Assembly: GCF_000526915.1 (NCBI RefSeq)
Contig: NZ_JAGZ01000002.1
Coordinates: 580,533-644,532 of the forward strand
Origin: Mycobacterium genavense ATCC 51234
GTDB lineage: Bacteria; Actinomycetota; Actinomycetes; Mycobacteriales; Mycobacteriaceae
Reading direction: 5' to 3'
Length of the DNA stretch: 64,000 nucleotides
In this document: positions 1-9,155 of the stretch, one piece after another
How the letters are laid out: every line of letters starts with the position of its first letter
How positions within the stretch are numbered: position 1 is the first letter of the stretch
Notes under the pieces: generated by a model
The model's input: the letters and a program-made list of their open reading frames with translations, nothing else
Told to the model about the DNA's origin: nothing
Databases searched by the model: none
Program-made: the position numbers and the translations under genes

Positions 1-121
1 GCACGCCCAGCACATCGGCGATCGCGACGATCGTCATCGGCTCCCGCGACGTCCGCAATATCCGCAGCACCTCACGGCGGCGACCGGCGGACTCCGCCGT
101 TGACGTGACCCCGGGCGTCAT
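1..121 (-). CDS. HTH transcriptional regulator, N-terminal fragment (runs off the window)
   Basis: The first 40 residues are visible, starting at an ATG at 119-121. After a short polar tail comes an arginine-rich helix (GRRREVLRILRTSREP) and the beginning of a helix-turn-helix (MTIVAIADVLGV). This is the usual opening of the ArsR/DeoR-like winged-helix regulators that include the SufR-type Fe-S sensors of actinobacteria. It starts only 7 bases after the ferredoxin stop, so it is co-transcribed with fdxA. That pairing suggests it controls the ferredoxin/methyltransferase promoter through the palindrome at 499-514. The family call is from the HTH only; the effector domain and any cysteine ligands lie outside the window. 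Confidence 0.6.
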   Translation of the reverse strand, partial: MTPGVTSTAESAGRRREVLRILRTSREPMTIVAIADVLGV

Positions 122-128
122 CGGCCGC

Positions 129-485
129 TCACGCTCCTTCGGATACGTCGGCTTTCGGATGGGCGGCCACCAAGGGGGTGTCGACGCCGAGGGCACCGAG
201 CTTGGCCGCGCCGCCCGGTGACCCCAGCGGGGCGTCGCGCCCCGGCAGGGTCTCGGAGAAAAACGCCGCATTGTCGGCCAGGTGCGGCTGCAACTCGTCG
301 GGCAGGTCGTCTTCGTAGTAGATCGCGTCGACCGGACAGACCGGCTCGCACGCGCCGCAGTCGACGCATTCGTCAGGATGAATATAGAGCGCCCGGCCAC
401 CCTCGTAGATGCAATCCACGGGACATTCGTCCACACATGCCCGATCCATCACATCGATGCAAGGCTTTCCGATAACGTACGTCAT
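129..485 (-). CDS. fdxA: Ferredoxin, FdxA type (3Fe-4S/4Fe-4S)
   Basis: A 118-residue small soluble electron carrier. It shows a CVDECPVDCIYEG cluster motif near the N-terminus, then the second set CVDCGACEPVCPVDAIYYE, followed by the typical LGSPGG C-terminal region of mycobacterial FdxA (Rv2007c type, a DosR-regulon member in M. tuberculosis). I chose the ATG giving MTYVIG, because family members start there; a TTG six codons upstream lies inside the palindrome. The gene is divergent from the methyltransferase at 540 and is followed at once by an HTH regulator. I see no DosR box in the 54-bp promoter, which instead holds a strong palindrome, so control here may differ from M. tuberculosis. 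Confidence 0.9.
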   Translation of the reverse strand: MTYVIGKPCIDVMDRACVDECPVDCIYEGGRALYIHPDECVDCGACEPVCPVDAIYYEDDLPDELQPHLADNAAFFSETLPGRDAPLGSPGGAAKLGALGVDTPLVAAHPKADVSEGA

Positions 486-498
486 GCGATAGAGTTTA

Positions 499-514
499 CA
501 CAATCGCGATTGTG
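499..514. promoter_or_regulatory. Perfect 16-bp palindrome between fdxA and a divergent methyltransferase gene
   Basis: CACAATCGCGATTGTG is a perfect inverted repeat. Symmetry continues outward after one mismatch as TTT on the left and AAA on the right, so 495-518 matches at 22 of 24 positions. It sits 14 bases upstream of the fdxA ATG and 26 upstream of the methyltransferase ATG, where a repressor could block both. The HTH protein encoded after fdxA is the obvious candidate ligand. The regulator assignment is inference. Confidence 0.6.
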
Positions 515-539
515 AAAACTAGGAAGGGCGGGAAAGCTT

Positions 540-1334
540 ATGTCTCCCATGTCGAGTCGGGCCGACGACAGCGTTGCGGGCCACTGGCTGCTGGCGCGGT
601 TGGGGAAACGCGTCCTTCGCCCCGGCGGTGTCGGGCTCACCCGCACGATGCTCGCCGGCGCCGACGTGACCGACGCCGACGTGCTCGAGCTCGCCCCCGG
701 CCTGGGCCGCACCGCCGCCGAGATCCTCACCCGTGCCCCGCGGTCGTATGTCGGCGCCGAACAGGACCCCGAGGCGGCCGAAACGGTGCGCGACGTCATC
801 GTCGGTGTCACCGGCGCCTCCGGAACGGTTCGGGTCGCCGACGCCGCCAACACCGGGTTGCCCGACGCCAGCCGCGACGTCGTGATCGGCGAAGCCATGC
901 TGACGATGCAGGGCGATGCCGCCAAACACGCGATCGTCGCCGAGGCCGCGCGAGTGCTGCGGCCGCGCGGTCGGTACGCGATCCACGAACTCGCGCTGAC
1001 CCCCGACACCGTCTCCGAGGAGATCAGCACCGAGATCCGGCAGGCGCTGGCCCGCTCGATCAAGGTGAACGCGCGCCCGTTGACCATCGCCGAATGGTCG
1101 CGGTTGTTGTCGGACCACGGACTGGTCATCGACCGCGTCGTGACGGCGCCGATGGCCCTGTTGCAGCCGCGCCGGGTGATCGCCGACGAGGGGCTGTTGG
1201 GTGCGCTGCGCTTCACCAGAAACCTGCTGCGGAATCCGGGCGCGCGCAAGCGAGTTCTGGCCATGTGCAACACCTTTCGCAAGCATCGCGAACGGCTGAC
1301 CGCCGTCGCGATCGTCGCCCGCAAGCCGGAATAG
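540..1334 (+). CDS. Class I SAM-dependent methyltransferase
   Basis: A 264-residue protein with the Rossmann methyltransferase signature VLELAPGLGRTAAEIL near residues 42-57 (SAM motif I), an acidic residue after the second strand (GAEQDP), and the later DVVIGEAML segment. The substrate cannot be told. The ATG at 540 follows a purine-rich AGGAAGGGCGGGAA stretch that serves as ribosome binding site. It is divergent from fdxA and shares the palindromic promoter. A DosR-regulated methyltransferase near fdxA exists in M. tuberculosis (Rv2003c), but I cannot show orthology. The gene is intact. Confidence 0.82.
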   Translation: MSPMSSRADDSVAGHWLLARLGKRVLRPGGVGLTRTMLAGADVTDADVLELAPGLGRTAAEILTRAPRSYVGAEQDPEAAETVRDVIVGVTGASGTVRVADAANTGLPDASRDVVIGEAMLTMQGDAAKHAIVAEAARVLRPRGRYAIHELALTPDTVSEEISTEIRQALARSIKVNARPLTIAEWSRLLSDHGLVIDRVVTAPMALLQPRRVIADEGLLGALRFTRNLLRNPGARKRVLAMCNTFRKHRERLTAVAIVARKPE

Positions 1335-1337
1335 CCA

Positions 1338-3466
1338 TCACTGCCGGGCTTGGCTGTGCGCGACACCGGCAGCCGATGTCTCCACACGGCGTTTGATGCC
1401 GAGTAACAAGCCACGCGTGCCGAAGGCGACTATCGGCCTAAGCAGCTCCATGGCGAACACCGCACCCGGGCGGCGCAGGGCGATCCTGACGCGGGTGAGC
1501 AGTCGCACCCGGTCCTCCCAGTGCGGCTGAACGTGAAACGACCACACCACATCCCGGGCCGGATCCGATGTCCGGGCATGGAGTACCAAATACTTTTCCG
1601 GAACGATTTCAGCGACGCGAAACGTCACCCCGTCGGGCTGGCCCAGCCAGCCTTCGGGAGCCAGGCGAACGGTGTCCCCCACCGCGAGTTGTTGCCATTC
1701 CGGGCGCACCCGATCGGTGTGACGGTAACCGAGACCGACCGCGTTCATCACCCCCTCCCAGCCGTAGCAACCACCGCGGTCCTGGCCGATCTGCAGCAGC
1801 CAAGGCCAGACCGCCGCGGTGGGGGCGTCGATGTAGATCGCCTCGGTTGACTGGACGGCGGGATCGGCCACCAATGTATCGCCAGGCAGCACCATCCGGC
1901 ATTCCGATTTGGTTGTGCCCCAATCCCGGTAATAGCGCCGGGCGCCGTACAGCAGCGCAATCAGCGCCGCTGTCCTGGTGACCGATGCGATCGAGTGCCT
2001 CACGTTTCGATCTGACCACGCGTCACTGCGCGCCGGTAGGGACCGAAGTCCTCTTTGCCCGCATCCGCGGACGCCCACAGCGGATTCGGGTTCGGCAAGA
2101 CATTGCTCGATCAGCGGTATCAGGGTGTCGATATCCGGCACGGCCTCGCGCCCAGCCGCGTAGCCGAACCCGATGCGGTCGGAGTACGAGCAGGTCGTGA
2201 CGTTGAGCGCCATCCCGTCGTAGACGGTCGACACCGGATAGATCTCCTCGATATGCGCCCCGTTCCAATACATTTCGGCTTCAGGACCCGGCACGTGCGA
2301 AATCGGGATGTTGAAACCTGTCCGTATCCGCGGCGTGAACGGCAGCAGCGGAGCAATAACGGTCGCGGCGATGCTCGCCGCATTCGTCAACAGCGATGCC
2401 GCCGATCCCCGCTTCGCCACCCACTGTTTTCCTGCCGACATCGACCGGTGAATCAGGCCCAACCGCGCGATCGGGTCATCCACATTGGTGCCCAAGGGAC
2501 ACAGCCAAAGGCCGAACATGTTGCCGTACTGCGCAATCAACGGGTCCGAGTTGCGATCGCGCACCGTGATCGGGCAGATCCCGACCAATGACCGCTTGGG
2601 CAATTCACCGCGGTCACCCAGCCAGCGCCGCAACACTCCCGCCACCATCGCGGTGATCACGTCGTTGGCGGTGACACCGGCCGACTCTTGCACAGCCCGG
2701 ATACGGGCCTTGGCCCAACTGCCCGCGCAGACCGCACGCTCGGGCCCCAGCCGGCCGTTGAACCGCGTGTAGGGCGCGCCGAAGGGCCACCCGGTGGTGT
2801 AACCGGCCAGGCCGTCCATCAGCGTCGACAGCTCCCCCGTAACGACGCGCTCGATCAGGCCGACGCCGCGGGCCGTGGTGTCGGCCAGTGACCGTACCGG
2901 CGCGGTCAGACGAGACAACAGTCCCGGGGACCCGTGTGGCACCGCGGATTCGTCGCGATGGTCGGCATAGACGGGGAGCATCGACCGCCGCTGCGCGTCG
3001 CTGCTCAGCGCATCGGCGATCATCCGAAGCCCGGCGACGCCGTCGGTCAGGGTGTGATGCACCTTGATGTAGAACGCGAATCGACCCCCCTCGAGGCCGT
3101 CGATCAGATAGGACATCCACATCGGGCGGGACCGGTCGAGGCGTTGCGCGTCCAACTCGCCGATCAGCCGCCACAGGTCGGCGTCGCCACCAGAGATGGC
3201 GCGGCGCAGGAAGTGTCGACGCACGTCGAGGCTGTTGCAGTCACGCCACACCCAGAGGCCGCCGGTGTCGACACCGCGATGGGGATATCGGCGAAGTCTG
3301 GGATCGACCGGCGCGTTCGCGGCGAGTGTCTCCCGGTACAGTGCTTCGACATAAGCCGGGCCGGCATGCGTGGGCGGTGACAGGATCAGCACGGCACCGG
3401 CGTGCATCGGGCTCGACACGACTCCGCGGCCATCATCGCGGCGCCCAGCGGATCCAACGGATGCAT
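1338..3466 (-). CDS. WS/DGAT acyltransferase fused in frame to an SRPBCC domain; start region frameshifted
   Basis: The N-terminal ~430 residues are a wax ester synthase/diacylglycerol acyltransferase, which makes storage lipid from acyl-CoA. The active-site HHxxxDG motif is HHTLTDG, and the later VPGPEAEMYWNG block is typical. Reading continues without a stop into a membrane-anchored SRPBCC-like domain (IDAPTAAVWPWLLQIGQDRG, residues ~520-690). A GTG at 2001-2003 could start the second domain as a separate gene. The uninterrupted frame opens with GTG at 3417-3419, but the family N-terminus (MHPLDPLGAAMMAAE, from ATG 3464-3466) lies one base out of frame just upstream, so a single base is missing near 3420. 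The gene may therefore be N-terminally damaged. It is 3 bp from the convergent methyltransferase gene. Confidence 0.72.
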
Positions 3467-3480
3467 GTCAACCGCCACAA

Positions 3481-4728
3481 CTAGGCAGGGCGGTCGCGCT
3501 GCGTTGCCGCTCCGTCCAACAGCCCCGACTGCACCAGCGCCTCCCACACGAACCGCTGCACGGGCTGTGAGCGGAAGAATCCGGTGTGACCGCCCCGGTA
3601 CCAGACGATTTCCGGCTTACCCCAGTGCTCCCAGAGGCGGGTCACCTGCTTGCGCGGATGCACCACGCGGTCGGCGATGCCGGCGTAGATGAAGCGGCCT
3701 CTCATGGGCACGAGCGGAGCCAGCGACAACGGCGAGACCATGCGCCCGATGGGCGCGGCCAGTTCCATCGTCTGCCGGCGCAGGTCGCCGTGGCTCAGAC
3801 CGGAGTGGCTCCTCAGTAGTTCGACCAAGTCGGCCACGGGAACGCCGAGTATCGCGCAGGTGAGGCCCTTGTCGAGGCTGGCGACCAGCGATGCGATGTA
3901 ACCGCCGAGCGAAAGACTGTTCAACTCGATCAGCGATTCGGGCTCCTGCGAGCGAATCCAGGACAACAGGCGACGGATATCCCATACCGCCTGAGCCGTC
4001 GCGTGCACGTCGTCGAGCACATCCTCCCCCGGAAACACCGCCCCCTTGGGCAAGCCACGCGACCGGGGCCCATGCATCGGAAGGACCGGCATGACGACGT
4101 TGAGACCGAGTTCGTCGTGCAGTTTCCATGCCCGAAACAACGCGAGATCCAATGCGGCGCGCCCCATTTCGGTTCCATGCACGCACACCAGCCACGGGCG
4201 TGGTTGGGAGTGGCGCAGCAGCAGCGCATACTCGCGATTGTTCGCGGTGTAGCCCATCCATCGTTGCGCGCCGGGTTCGCCCGGGTGCGGTGCGTACCCG
4301 CTGTCGAAGAAGATGCGGTGATAGGAGCGGCTGCGGCCCTTGACCTTTCGGATCTCGACGTCGGAAAGCACCGGTGGCGTGCCGAAGAACCGCCTGGGCT
4401 TTTCCAGCCATCCCTTGTCCCCATAGAACTGGACCCCGTCAACCACCTCGCGGGTGATCCGCTCCCAAATGTCCAATTGGCTGACCGGGCGGCGCGCCTT
4501 CAGGCCTGTCAACACGACCTCGTCGCGGAAGGCCTGTGCCGCCAGCGCGATAGTGGGCCGCGCGATCGGCAGTTCGTCGGACCCGCGACCGAGGTAGCCA
4601 CGCCATGACCGGGTGACGTGCTGGCCGGTATGCACGAAGGGGGTAATGGCGCCACCCAGGACGCCGCCGGACGCGCCTCGACGCAAAGCGTCCCGCTGCC
4701 GTGGGTGGTCGCCGGTGGCCGTTGCCAT
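3481..4728 (-). CDS. Alpha/beta hydrolase, Rv2627c family (DosR-regulon type)
   Basis: A 415-residue cytosolic protein with a long N-terminal region (to about residue 165), then an alpha/beta-hydrolase core: WLVCVHGTEMGRAALDL for the oxyanion strand, LNSLSLGGYIASL for the nucleophile elbow (GxSxG-like SLSLGG), and a C-terminal GGHTGFF histidine. Length and layout fit M. tuberculosis Rv2627c (413 aa, as I recall), a dormancy-regulon member. The next plus-strand genes include an Rv2629 relative, matching the M. tuberculosis neighbourhood. Two DosR-like boxes lie within 100 bp upstream. Its substrate is unknown. The gene is intact. Confidence 0.78.
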   Translation of the reverse strand: MATATGDHPRQRDALRRGASGGVLGGAITPFVHTGQHVTRSWRGYLGRGSDELPIARPTIALAAQAFRDEVVLTGLKARRPVSQLDIWERITREVVDGVQFYGDKGWLEKPRRFFGTPPVLSDVEIRKVKGRSRSYHRIFFDSGYAPHPGEPGAQRWMGYTANNREYALLLRHSQPRPWLVCVHGTEMGRAALDLALFRAWKLHDELGLNVVMPVLPMHGPRSRGLPKGAVFPGEDVLDDVHATAQAVWDIRRLLSWIRSQEPESLIELNSLSLGGYIASLVASLDKGLTCAILGVPVADLVELLRSHSGLSHGDLRRQTMELAAPIGRMVSPLSLAPLVPMRGRFIYAGIADRVVHPRKQVTRLWEHWGKPEIVWYRGGHTGFFRSQPVQRFVWEALVQSGLLDGAATQRDRPA

Positions 4729-4764
4729 GACGGCACGCTAACACCGTCTCGAGCCGCCCAGGTA

Positions 4765-4778
4765 GGGACCTAGGGCCC
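4765..4778. promoter_or_regulatory. DosR-like box 1
   Basis: GGGACCTAGGGCCC matches the core DosR consensus GGGACTWWAGTCCC at 11 of 14 positions and is itself nearly palindromic. It lies 37 bp upstream of the Rv2627c-like start on the minus strand. This is the weaker of two boxes in this intergenic region. Confidence 0.5.
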
Positions 4779-4809
4779 GTTGCCGATCGCGAAAGTCCAT
4801 CTGGGACAA

Positions 4810-4823
4810 AGGACTTTAGTCAC
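4810..4823. promoter_or_regulatory. DosR-like box 2
   Basis: AGGACTTTAGTCAC matches GGGACTWWAGTCCC at 12 of 14 positions, including the whole central GGACTTTAGTC. It stands between the divergent Rv2627c-like gene (start 4728) and the small plus-strand gene at 4895. DosR/DevR dimers bind such sites in pairs upstream of hypoxia genes. The spacing of about 45 bp centre to centre from box 1 fits paired sites. Confidence 0.68.
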
Positions 4824-4894
4824 TCGTGCCGATCCGCGAAACGTCGTACCGTCGGGGGCGTACGCAAGACTTTGTTTCGAGTAGGAGTGGGATC

Positions 4895-5157
4895 ATGACA
4901 GAGGCACCGGCAAAATCCGAGCCGCGCTGGGCCGAACTTTCGGACTACGTGCTCGAGTCGGTCGAAAGTTCGGCCGCAAGCAGGCGATCGAGGCGGTACG
5001 CAAGTTCGTCGATCAGATCAGCCCTGTGCTCCCGAAGCAGTCGCGACGCAAGACCGTTGTCGACGCCGCGCTGGACCTGGCGGAGGAATTGACCACGGCG
5101 CGGATCGAGTTCTTCCGCAGTGTGCTGCGCAGCGCCGCGGAGGTGACGACCAGGTAG
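4895..5157 (+). pseudogene. Small hypothetical protein (about 87 aa if repaired), one-base frameshift
   Basis: The gene starts MTEAPAKSEPRWAELSDYVLES after a good AGGAG site. It then continues one frame over as GRKQAIEAVRKFVDQISPVL and ends EFFRSVLRSAAEVTTR at the TAG 5155-5157. A single missing base near 4965-4975 explains this; 260 bases separate start and stop, one short of a multiple of three. The predicted product is small, helical and charged. I do not recognise the family. Promoter position next to DosR box 2 suggests hypoxic induction. An intrinsic-terminator-like hairpin follows at 5170. Confidence 0.6.
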
Positions 5158-5169
5158 GGACCAGGTGAA

Positions 5170-5208
5170 GCGTTGGCCGGGCGGTTGCGGTCACCGCCCG
5201 GCCAACGC
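5170..5208 (+). terminator. 15-bp perfect hairpin downstream of the small DosR-linked gene
   Basis: The arm GCGTTGGCCGGGCGG (5170-5184) is exactly complementary to 5194-5208 with a 9-base loop. It begins 12 bases after the stop at 5157. There is no U-tract, which is common for mycobacterial hairpin terminators. Confidence 0.7.
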
Positions 5209-5258
5209 ATGTCCTCGGCCTCCTCGGCCGGCGGGCCCCGAACTCTCGACCCTACAAC

Positions 5259-5272
5259 GGGACCAAAGGCCC
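5259..5272. promoter_or_regulatory. DosR-like box 3, upstream of the Rv2629 relative
   Basis: GGGACCAAAGGCCC matches GGGACTWWAGTCCC at 12 of 14 positions (the differences are C for T at position 6 and G for T at position 11). It lies 92 bp before the ATG at 5365, a normal distance for a DosR site. Confidence 0.6.
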
Positions 5273-5364
5273 GCATCAGGGGGCTAACGGCTCTGGCGGG
5301 CTCGCAAATGCCGTTCATACGGTTGACCAACAGTAGAGGCCAGACACAACAGCCAAGGTGTGCG

Positions 5365-6488
5365 ATGCGATCGGAACGTCTCAGGGGGCTGGTAACGGCG
5401 AAAGGCCCTTTCGCCTCGGTGTCTTTCGACGACTCGCACAACACGGCAGGCGCGGTCGAGCAACTCGAAGCGAAGTGGCACGAAATCCGCAAGCACCTCG
5501 AAAACATGGGTGCGGGAACGGAACTCCTCGGCACCCTCGAGGATGCCGTGCTGAACCACCGCCCCGTGGTGGGTCGGCGCGGCCGAGCGCTGATCACGAG
5601 CAGCGACCACGTGCTGATCGACGAACAACTCTGCAGCCCACCCTCGAGCACGGTGGTTCGCTTCTCGGATTACCCTTATGTCCTGCCGTTGGTCGACGGC
5701 GCGATGCTGCGACCGGTTTACCTGTTCGCCGCGGTCGACCACACCGGCGCCGACGTCAGCCTGTACGACGGCACCACCGTCAAATCCAGTCACGTGGAAG
5801 GCGCCGGGTACCCGGTGCACAAACCGGCCACGGCCGGCTGGAATGGCTACGGCGATTTCCAGCACACGGCCGACGAAGCCGTGCGGATGAACTGCCGCGC
5901 GATCGCCGACCACTTGACCCGGCTGGTGGACGAGGCGGATCCCGAGGTCGTTTTCGTCAGCGGAGCGGTTCCCGCCCGCGCAGATCTCCTTGCCGAATTG
6001 CCGCAACGCGTGGCCGAGAGGGTCTGCCAATTGCATGCGGTGCGCGGAAAGGTCGCGCCCGCGAAGCAGAGCTCCACGAAGCGACCTCGGCGGAGTTCGC
6101 GCGGCGGCACGGCCTCGAAATGACCGACGTCGCGGATCGCTTCCAATCAGAGGTCGGACGGGGCTCCGGCTTGGCGGCCCAGGGGCTCGGTGCGGTGTGC
6201 GAGGCGTTGCGTGACGGCGACGTCGATACGCTGATCGTCGGTGCGCTGGGTGACACCCTCGTGGTTACCGGCCACGCGCTGACCACCATCGCGCCCGATG
6301 CCGACATGTTGTCCGAACTGGGCGAGCCGGTGGAACGCATCGCCCGGGCCGACGAGGCGTTACCGTTCGGCGCGATCGCGGTCGGCGCTTCGTTGGTGCG
6401 GGCCCCCGACGGGAGCGCGCCGGCCGACGGGATTGCTGCGTTGTTGCGTTATGCCGCCAGCGACCGGCTTGCCGGTAAGCATCCTTAG
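5365..6488 (+). pseudogene. Rv2629-family (eRF1/peptidyl-release-factor-like) protein, frameshifted
   Basis: The sequence from MRSERLRGLVTAKGPFASV through WNGYGDFQHTADEAVRMNC follows M. tuberculosis Rv2629 (374 aa, DosR regulon) closely as I remember it. Frame 1 is good to QLHA near 6036. Homology then resumes one frame over as GARKGRAREAELHEATSAEF and runs to the TAG at 6486-6488. One base is missing near 6036-6041. Repaired, the product is about 374 residues, the family's usual length, with the conserved DTLIVGALGDTLVVTG block near the C-terminus. Family members resemble archaeal/eukaryotic release factor 1, but their role is not established. A DosR box precedes it. Confidence 0.8.
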
Positions 6489-6503
6489 GATCGGTCGATC
6501 ACC

Positions 6504-7168
6504 ATGATAGACAAGGAAATCCGGGTCGCCGTCGGGGCGGCGTCGGTGGCCGGGCAGCTCACCGTCCTACCGCACGCCAAGGGCGTCGTCGTGTTCGCGC
6601 ATGGCAGCGGTAGCAGCGGACACAGTCCTCGCAATCGTTATGTCGCCGAAGTGCTCAACGCCGCGGGGTTGGCCACCGTACTTTTCGACCTGCTGACACC
6701 CGAGGAAGAAGCCAACCGGGCCAACGTCTTCGACATCGGATTGCTCGCGCACCGATTGATCCTCGTCACGGCATGGCTGGGCGCTCAACCCGATACGGCG
6801 TCATTGCCGGTGGGGTACTTCGGTGCCAGCACCGGCGCGGGCGCCGCCCTGGCCGCGGCCGCGCATCCGGGTGTCAAGGTCACCGCGGTGGTGTCTCGGG
6901 GCGGGCGGCCCGATCTGGCGAACGGATTGCTCCGCAAAGTGAACGCCCGACCCTGTTGATAGTCGGCGGGCGCGATGAGACGGTCCTCGAGCTGAACCGG
7001 CAGGCGCTGTCCGCGATCCCGGTCGAGTGCGAAGTCGCGGTGGTTGCCGGCGCCACCCACTTGTTCGAGGAACCGGGCACGCTCGAACAGGTGACGAGCC
7101 TGGCCCGCGATTGGTTTCTCGGCCATCTCAATCCGGCGGCGCCCGCAGATAAGATGTGTCGAATTTAA
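6504..7168 (+). pseudogene. Dienelactone-hydrolase-like alpha/beta hydrolase, frameshifted
   Basis: The first frame carries VVVFAHGSGSSGHSPRNRY (oxyanion strand) and VGYFGASTGAGAALAAAA (nucleophile Ser in GxSxG). It ends at an early stop 6957-6959. The next frame completes the fold with TLLIVGGRDETVLELNRQAL (Asp strand) and GATHLFEEPG (His), ending at TAA 7166-7168. One C missing in the run near 6947-6950 (GCC-CGA should read GCC-CCG) accounts for it. The repaired length is about 221 aa. In mycobacteria this domain is often fused to a phosphoribosyltransferase in DosR-linked genes; here it stands alone, 15 bp after the Rv2629 relative. Confidence 0.75.
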
Positions 7169-7174
7169 TCGACA
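7157..7174. promoter_or_regulatory. Imperfect 18-bp palindrome upstream of an EthR-like regulator
   Basis: TGTCGAATTTAATCGACA is symmetrical at 14 of 18 positions, with TGTCGA/TCGACA arms. It overlaps the stop codon of the preceding hydrolase. A related half, TTAATCAACA, repeats about 20 bases downstream. It lies in the promoter region of the TetR-family gene that starts at 7238, so autoregulation is likely but inferred. Confidence 0.45.
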
Positions 7175-7237
7175 TTATTGCTAGTTTTAATCAACAATTT
7201 CCCTGGCATATATCGAGGTAACCCTAGGGTATGTGCT

Positions 7238-7963
7238 GTGTCCGACCCCTCGGCCCACAGCAGGTACGCGCATGCCTCGCGCGGGCGTCGTGCATCGCAT
7301 CACTCGGGGGACGACCGCAAGAGGGCGATTCTGGCCACCGCCGAGCGGCTCCTGGAAGCGCGGCCGCTGGGCGATTTCTCCGTCGACGATCTGGCGAAAG
7401 GCGCGGGTATCTCCCGGCCCACCTTCTACTTTTATTTCCAGTCGAAGAACGCGGTGCTGCTGTCGTTGCTGGACCAGATGAACGGCAAGGCCCACGCCGC
7501 CCTGAAGGCGCTGCGGGCCAAGCTGTCCGGCGACCCGGCCACCCTTTGGCGCGACCGGATCGAGGCCTTCTTCGAGGTGTCGGGATCGCACCGCGCGGTC
7601 GCGGTGGCCGGTGCCGCGGCCAAGTCCACCAACCCCGAGGTCCGGGCGCTGTGGGCCACGCTGATGCAGAAGTGGATCGCGTTCACCACCACCGCGATCA
7701 AGGCCGAACGTGATCGCGGCGCCGCGCCGGACACCGTCTCGGCCGAGGATCTGTCCGTCGCGCTGAACATGTTGAGCGAGCGGGTGATGGCCGCAACCTT
7801 CACCGCCGAGGAACCGACGATCCGCGAAGACCGGGTGATCGACACGCTGGTCCACATCTGGCTGGCCAGCATCTACGAGGACGGAATCGCCTCGGCCGGG
7901 CACGCCGCCCTGACGCTACGGGCCCCCGCCCCGCTCGCCGAGTACCCGCTCGGCGCGTCCTAG
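7238..7963 (+). CDS. TetR-family transcriptional regulator, EthR-like
   Basis: A 241-residue regulator using the GTG at 7238. An N-terminal HTH spans residues ~30-75, with the recognition region DLAKGAGISRPTFYFYF, which is almost identical to that of M. tuberculosis EthR. The ligand domain also tracks EthR (QKWIAFTTTAIKAERDRGAA and RVIDTLVHIWLASIY). EthR represses a Baeyer-Villiger monooxygenase in M. tuberculosis, but no such gene is next to this copy. Its 3' end overlaps the antisense tail of pcaB by 48 bp. It could regulate itself through 7157-7174 or act on the convergent pca operon. The gene is intact. Confidence 0.82.
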   Translation: MSDPSAHSRYAHASRGRRASHHSGDDRKRAILATAERLLEARPLGDFSVDDLAKGAGISRPTFYFYFQSKNAVLLSLLDQMNGKAHAALKALRAKLSGDPATLWRDRIEAFFEVSGSHRAVAVAGAAAKSTNPEVRALWATLMQKWIAFTTTAIKAERDRGAAPDTVSAEDLSVALNMLSERVMAATFTAEEPTIREDRVIDTLVHIWLASIYEDGIASAGHAALTLRAPAPLAEYPLGAS

Positions 7964-9155
7964 GCTCTCGTCGATCAACCGGTCGACCGCGCCGAAGTAG
8001 GTCGGCGACGGCGCCTTCCCGGCCAGCTCGGCGATTGTCTGTTGTTCGCCGAGAACGTCTGCCGTCCTGAGGTTCTCGGCCATTCGCCCGGCGTGGACCT
8101 GCAGCCCGGCCAGCAGTTCGCGGCAGTGCGAGCCGGCGACCAGGGTGCGCCGGGCCAGGGTGCGCAGCGTCTCCCATTCGGCATGCCAGGCGCCGTCGGG
8201 GCGTTCGTCGTCGGCCAGCGCCGCCGCGGTGTGGCAGGGTCGCGGCCAGTTGCGGTGCGGATATCGCGGTGCAGCGAATCAAGATGGACAGCACCGGATT
8301 GTGCTTGTGCGGCAGCGTCGACGAGCCACCGCGCCGCTCGGCGGCCGGCTCGCTCAGCTCGCCGATCTCCGGACGAACCACGATCACCACGTCCGAAGCG
8401 ATCCAACCTCAGCCGTCGGTGCAGCCGAGAAAGGCATTGGCCGCCGCGGTGACCGGTGTCCGGACGGTATGCCATGGCGCTCGCGCGCTAAGACCCAAAG
8501 CGGTTGCCGCACTGCGCATTACCTGCTCGGCCTTCTCCGCCGGATCGGTCGGCTCGGTGAGCAGCCGCGCGAGTTCGGTGGTGGCCGACCATGTTCCGAC
8601 CGCGCCGCCGACCTGGATCGGGGTGACCAGACCGGCGAGCCGTTCGTAGGCGTCGACGACACCGTTGCACCACCCGGCCGCCTTGACACCGAACGTGGTC
8701 GGTGCGGCCTGCTGGGTGAGCGTGCGGGCCACCATCGCGGTGGACCGATGCGCATGGGCAAGCGCTGTCAGTGTCGAAACCTGTTCGCGCAGCTGTTTTC
8801 TCAGCTCGTCTGCGACGTCGCGCACACCCAGCATCAGCGCGGTGTCCAGGACGTCCTGGCTGGTGAGTCCGCGGTGGATCCACGGACCGACGGTGGGCTT
8901 GGCCCGCCGGCGCAGCAGCTCGACCAATCCGACGATTGGGTTGCCGCCGTCCTCGGCGCCGACCGCGAGCGCCCGCACGTCGTCGTGGTCGACCAACTGT
9001 GACAGGTCGGCACCTCGGGCGTCGGCCGGCGCCAGGCCGACGGCGGCCAGGGCGCTCAGCCACGCCGATTCCACCGCCACCATCGAGCACAGCAGCGCCT
9101 GATCGGTCATGTGCTCGCCCGCCCGGTGATCGCCCGGCCACAACAGATTGGTCAT
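7916..9155 (-). pseudogene. pcaB: 3-carboxy-cis,cis-muconate cycloisomerase PcaB, with a stop codon and a frameshift
   Basis: A fumarase/aspartase-superfamily enzyme of the protocatechuate branch of the beta-ketoadipate pathway. It begins MTNLLWPGDHRAGEHMTDQ, with ATG overlapping the pcaG stop. The superfamily signature GGSSTLPHKHNPV is present. An in-frame TGA (8409-8411) interrupts the protein after FLGCTDG. A frameshift near 8240 moves the reading to HTAAALADDERPDGAWHAEW. The C-terminus AENLRTADVLGEQQTIAEL ends at TAG 7916-7918, antisense to the 3' end of the TetR gene. With two lesions, full-length enzyme is unlikely, although pcaH and pcaG are intact. Confidence 0.82.
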
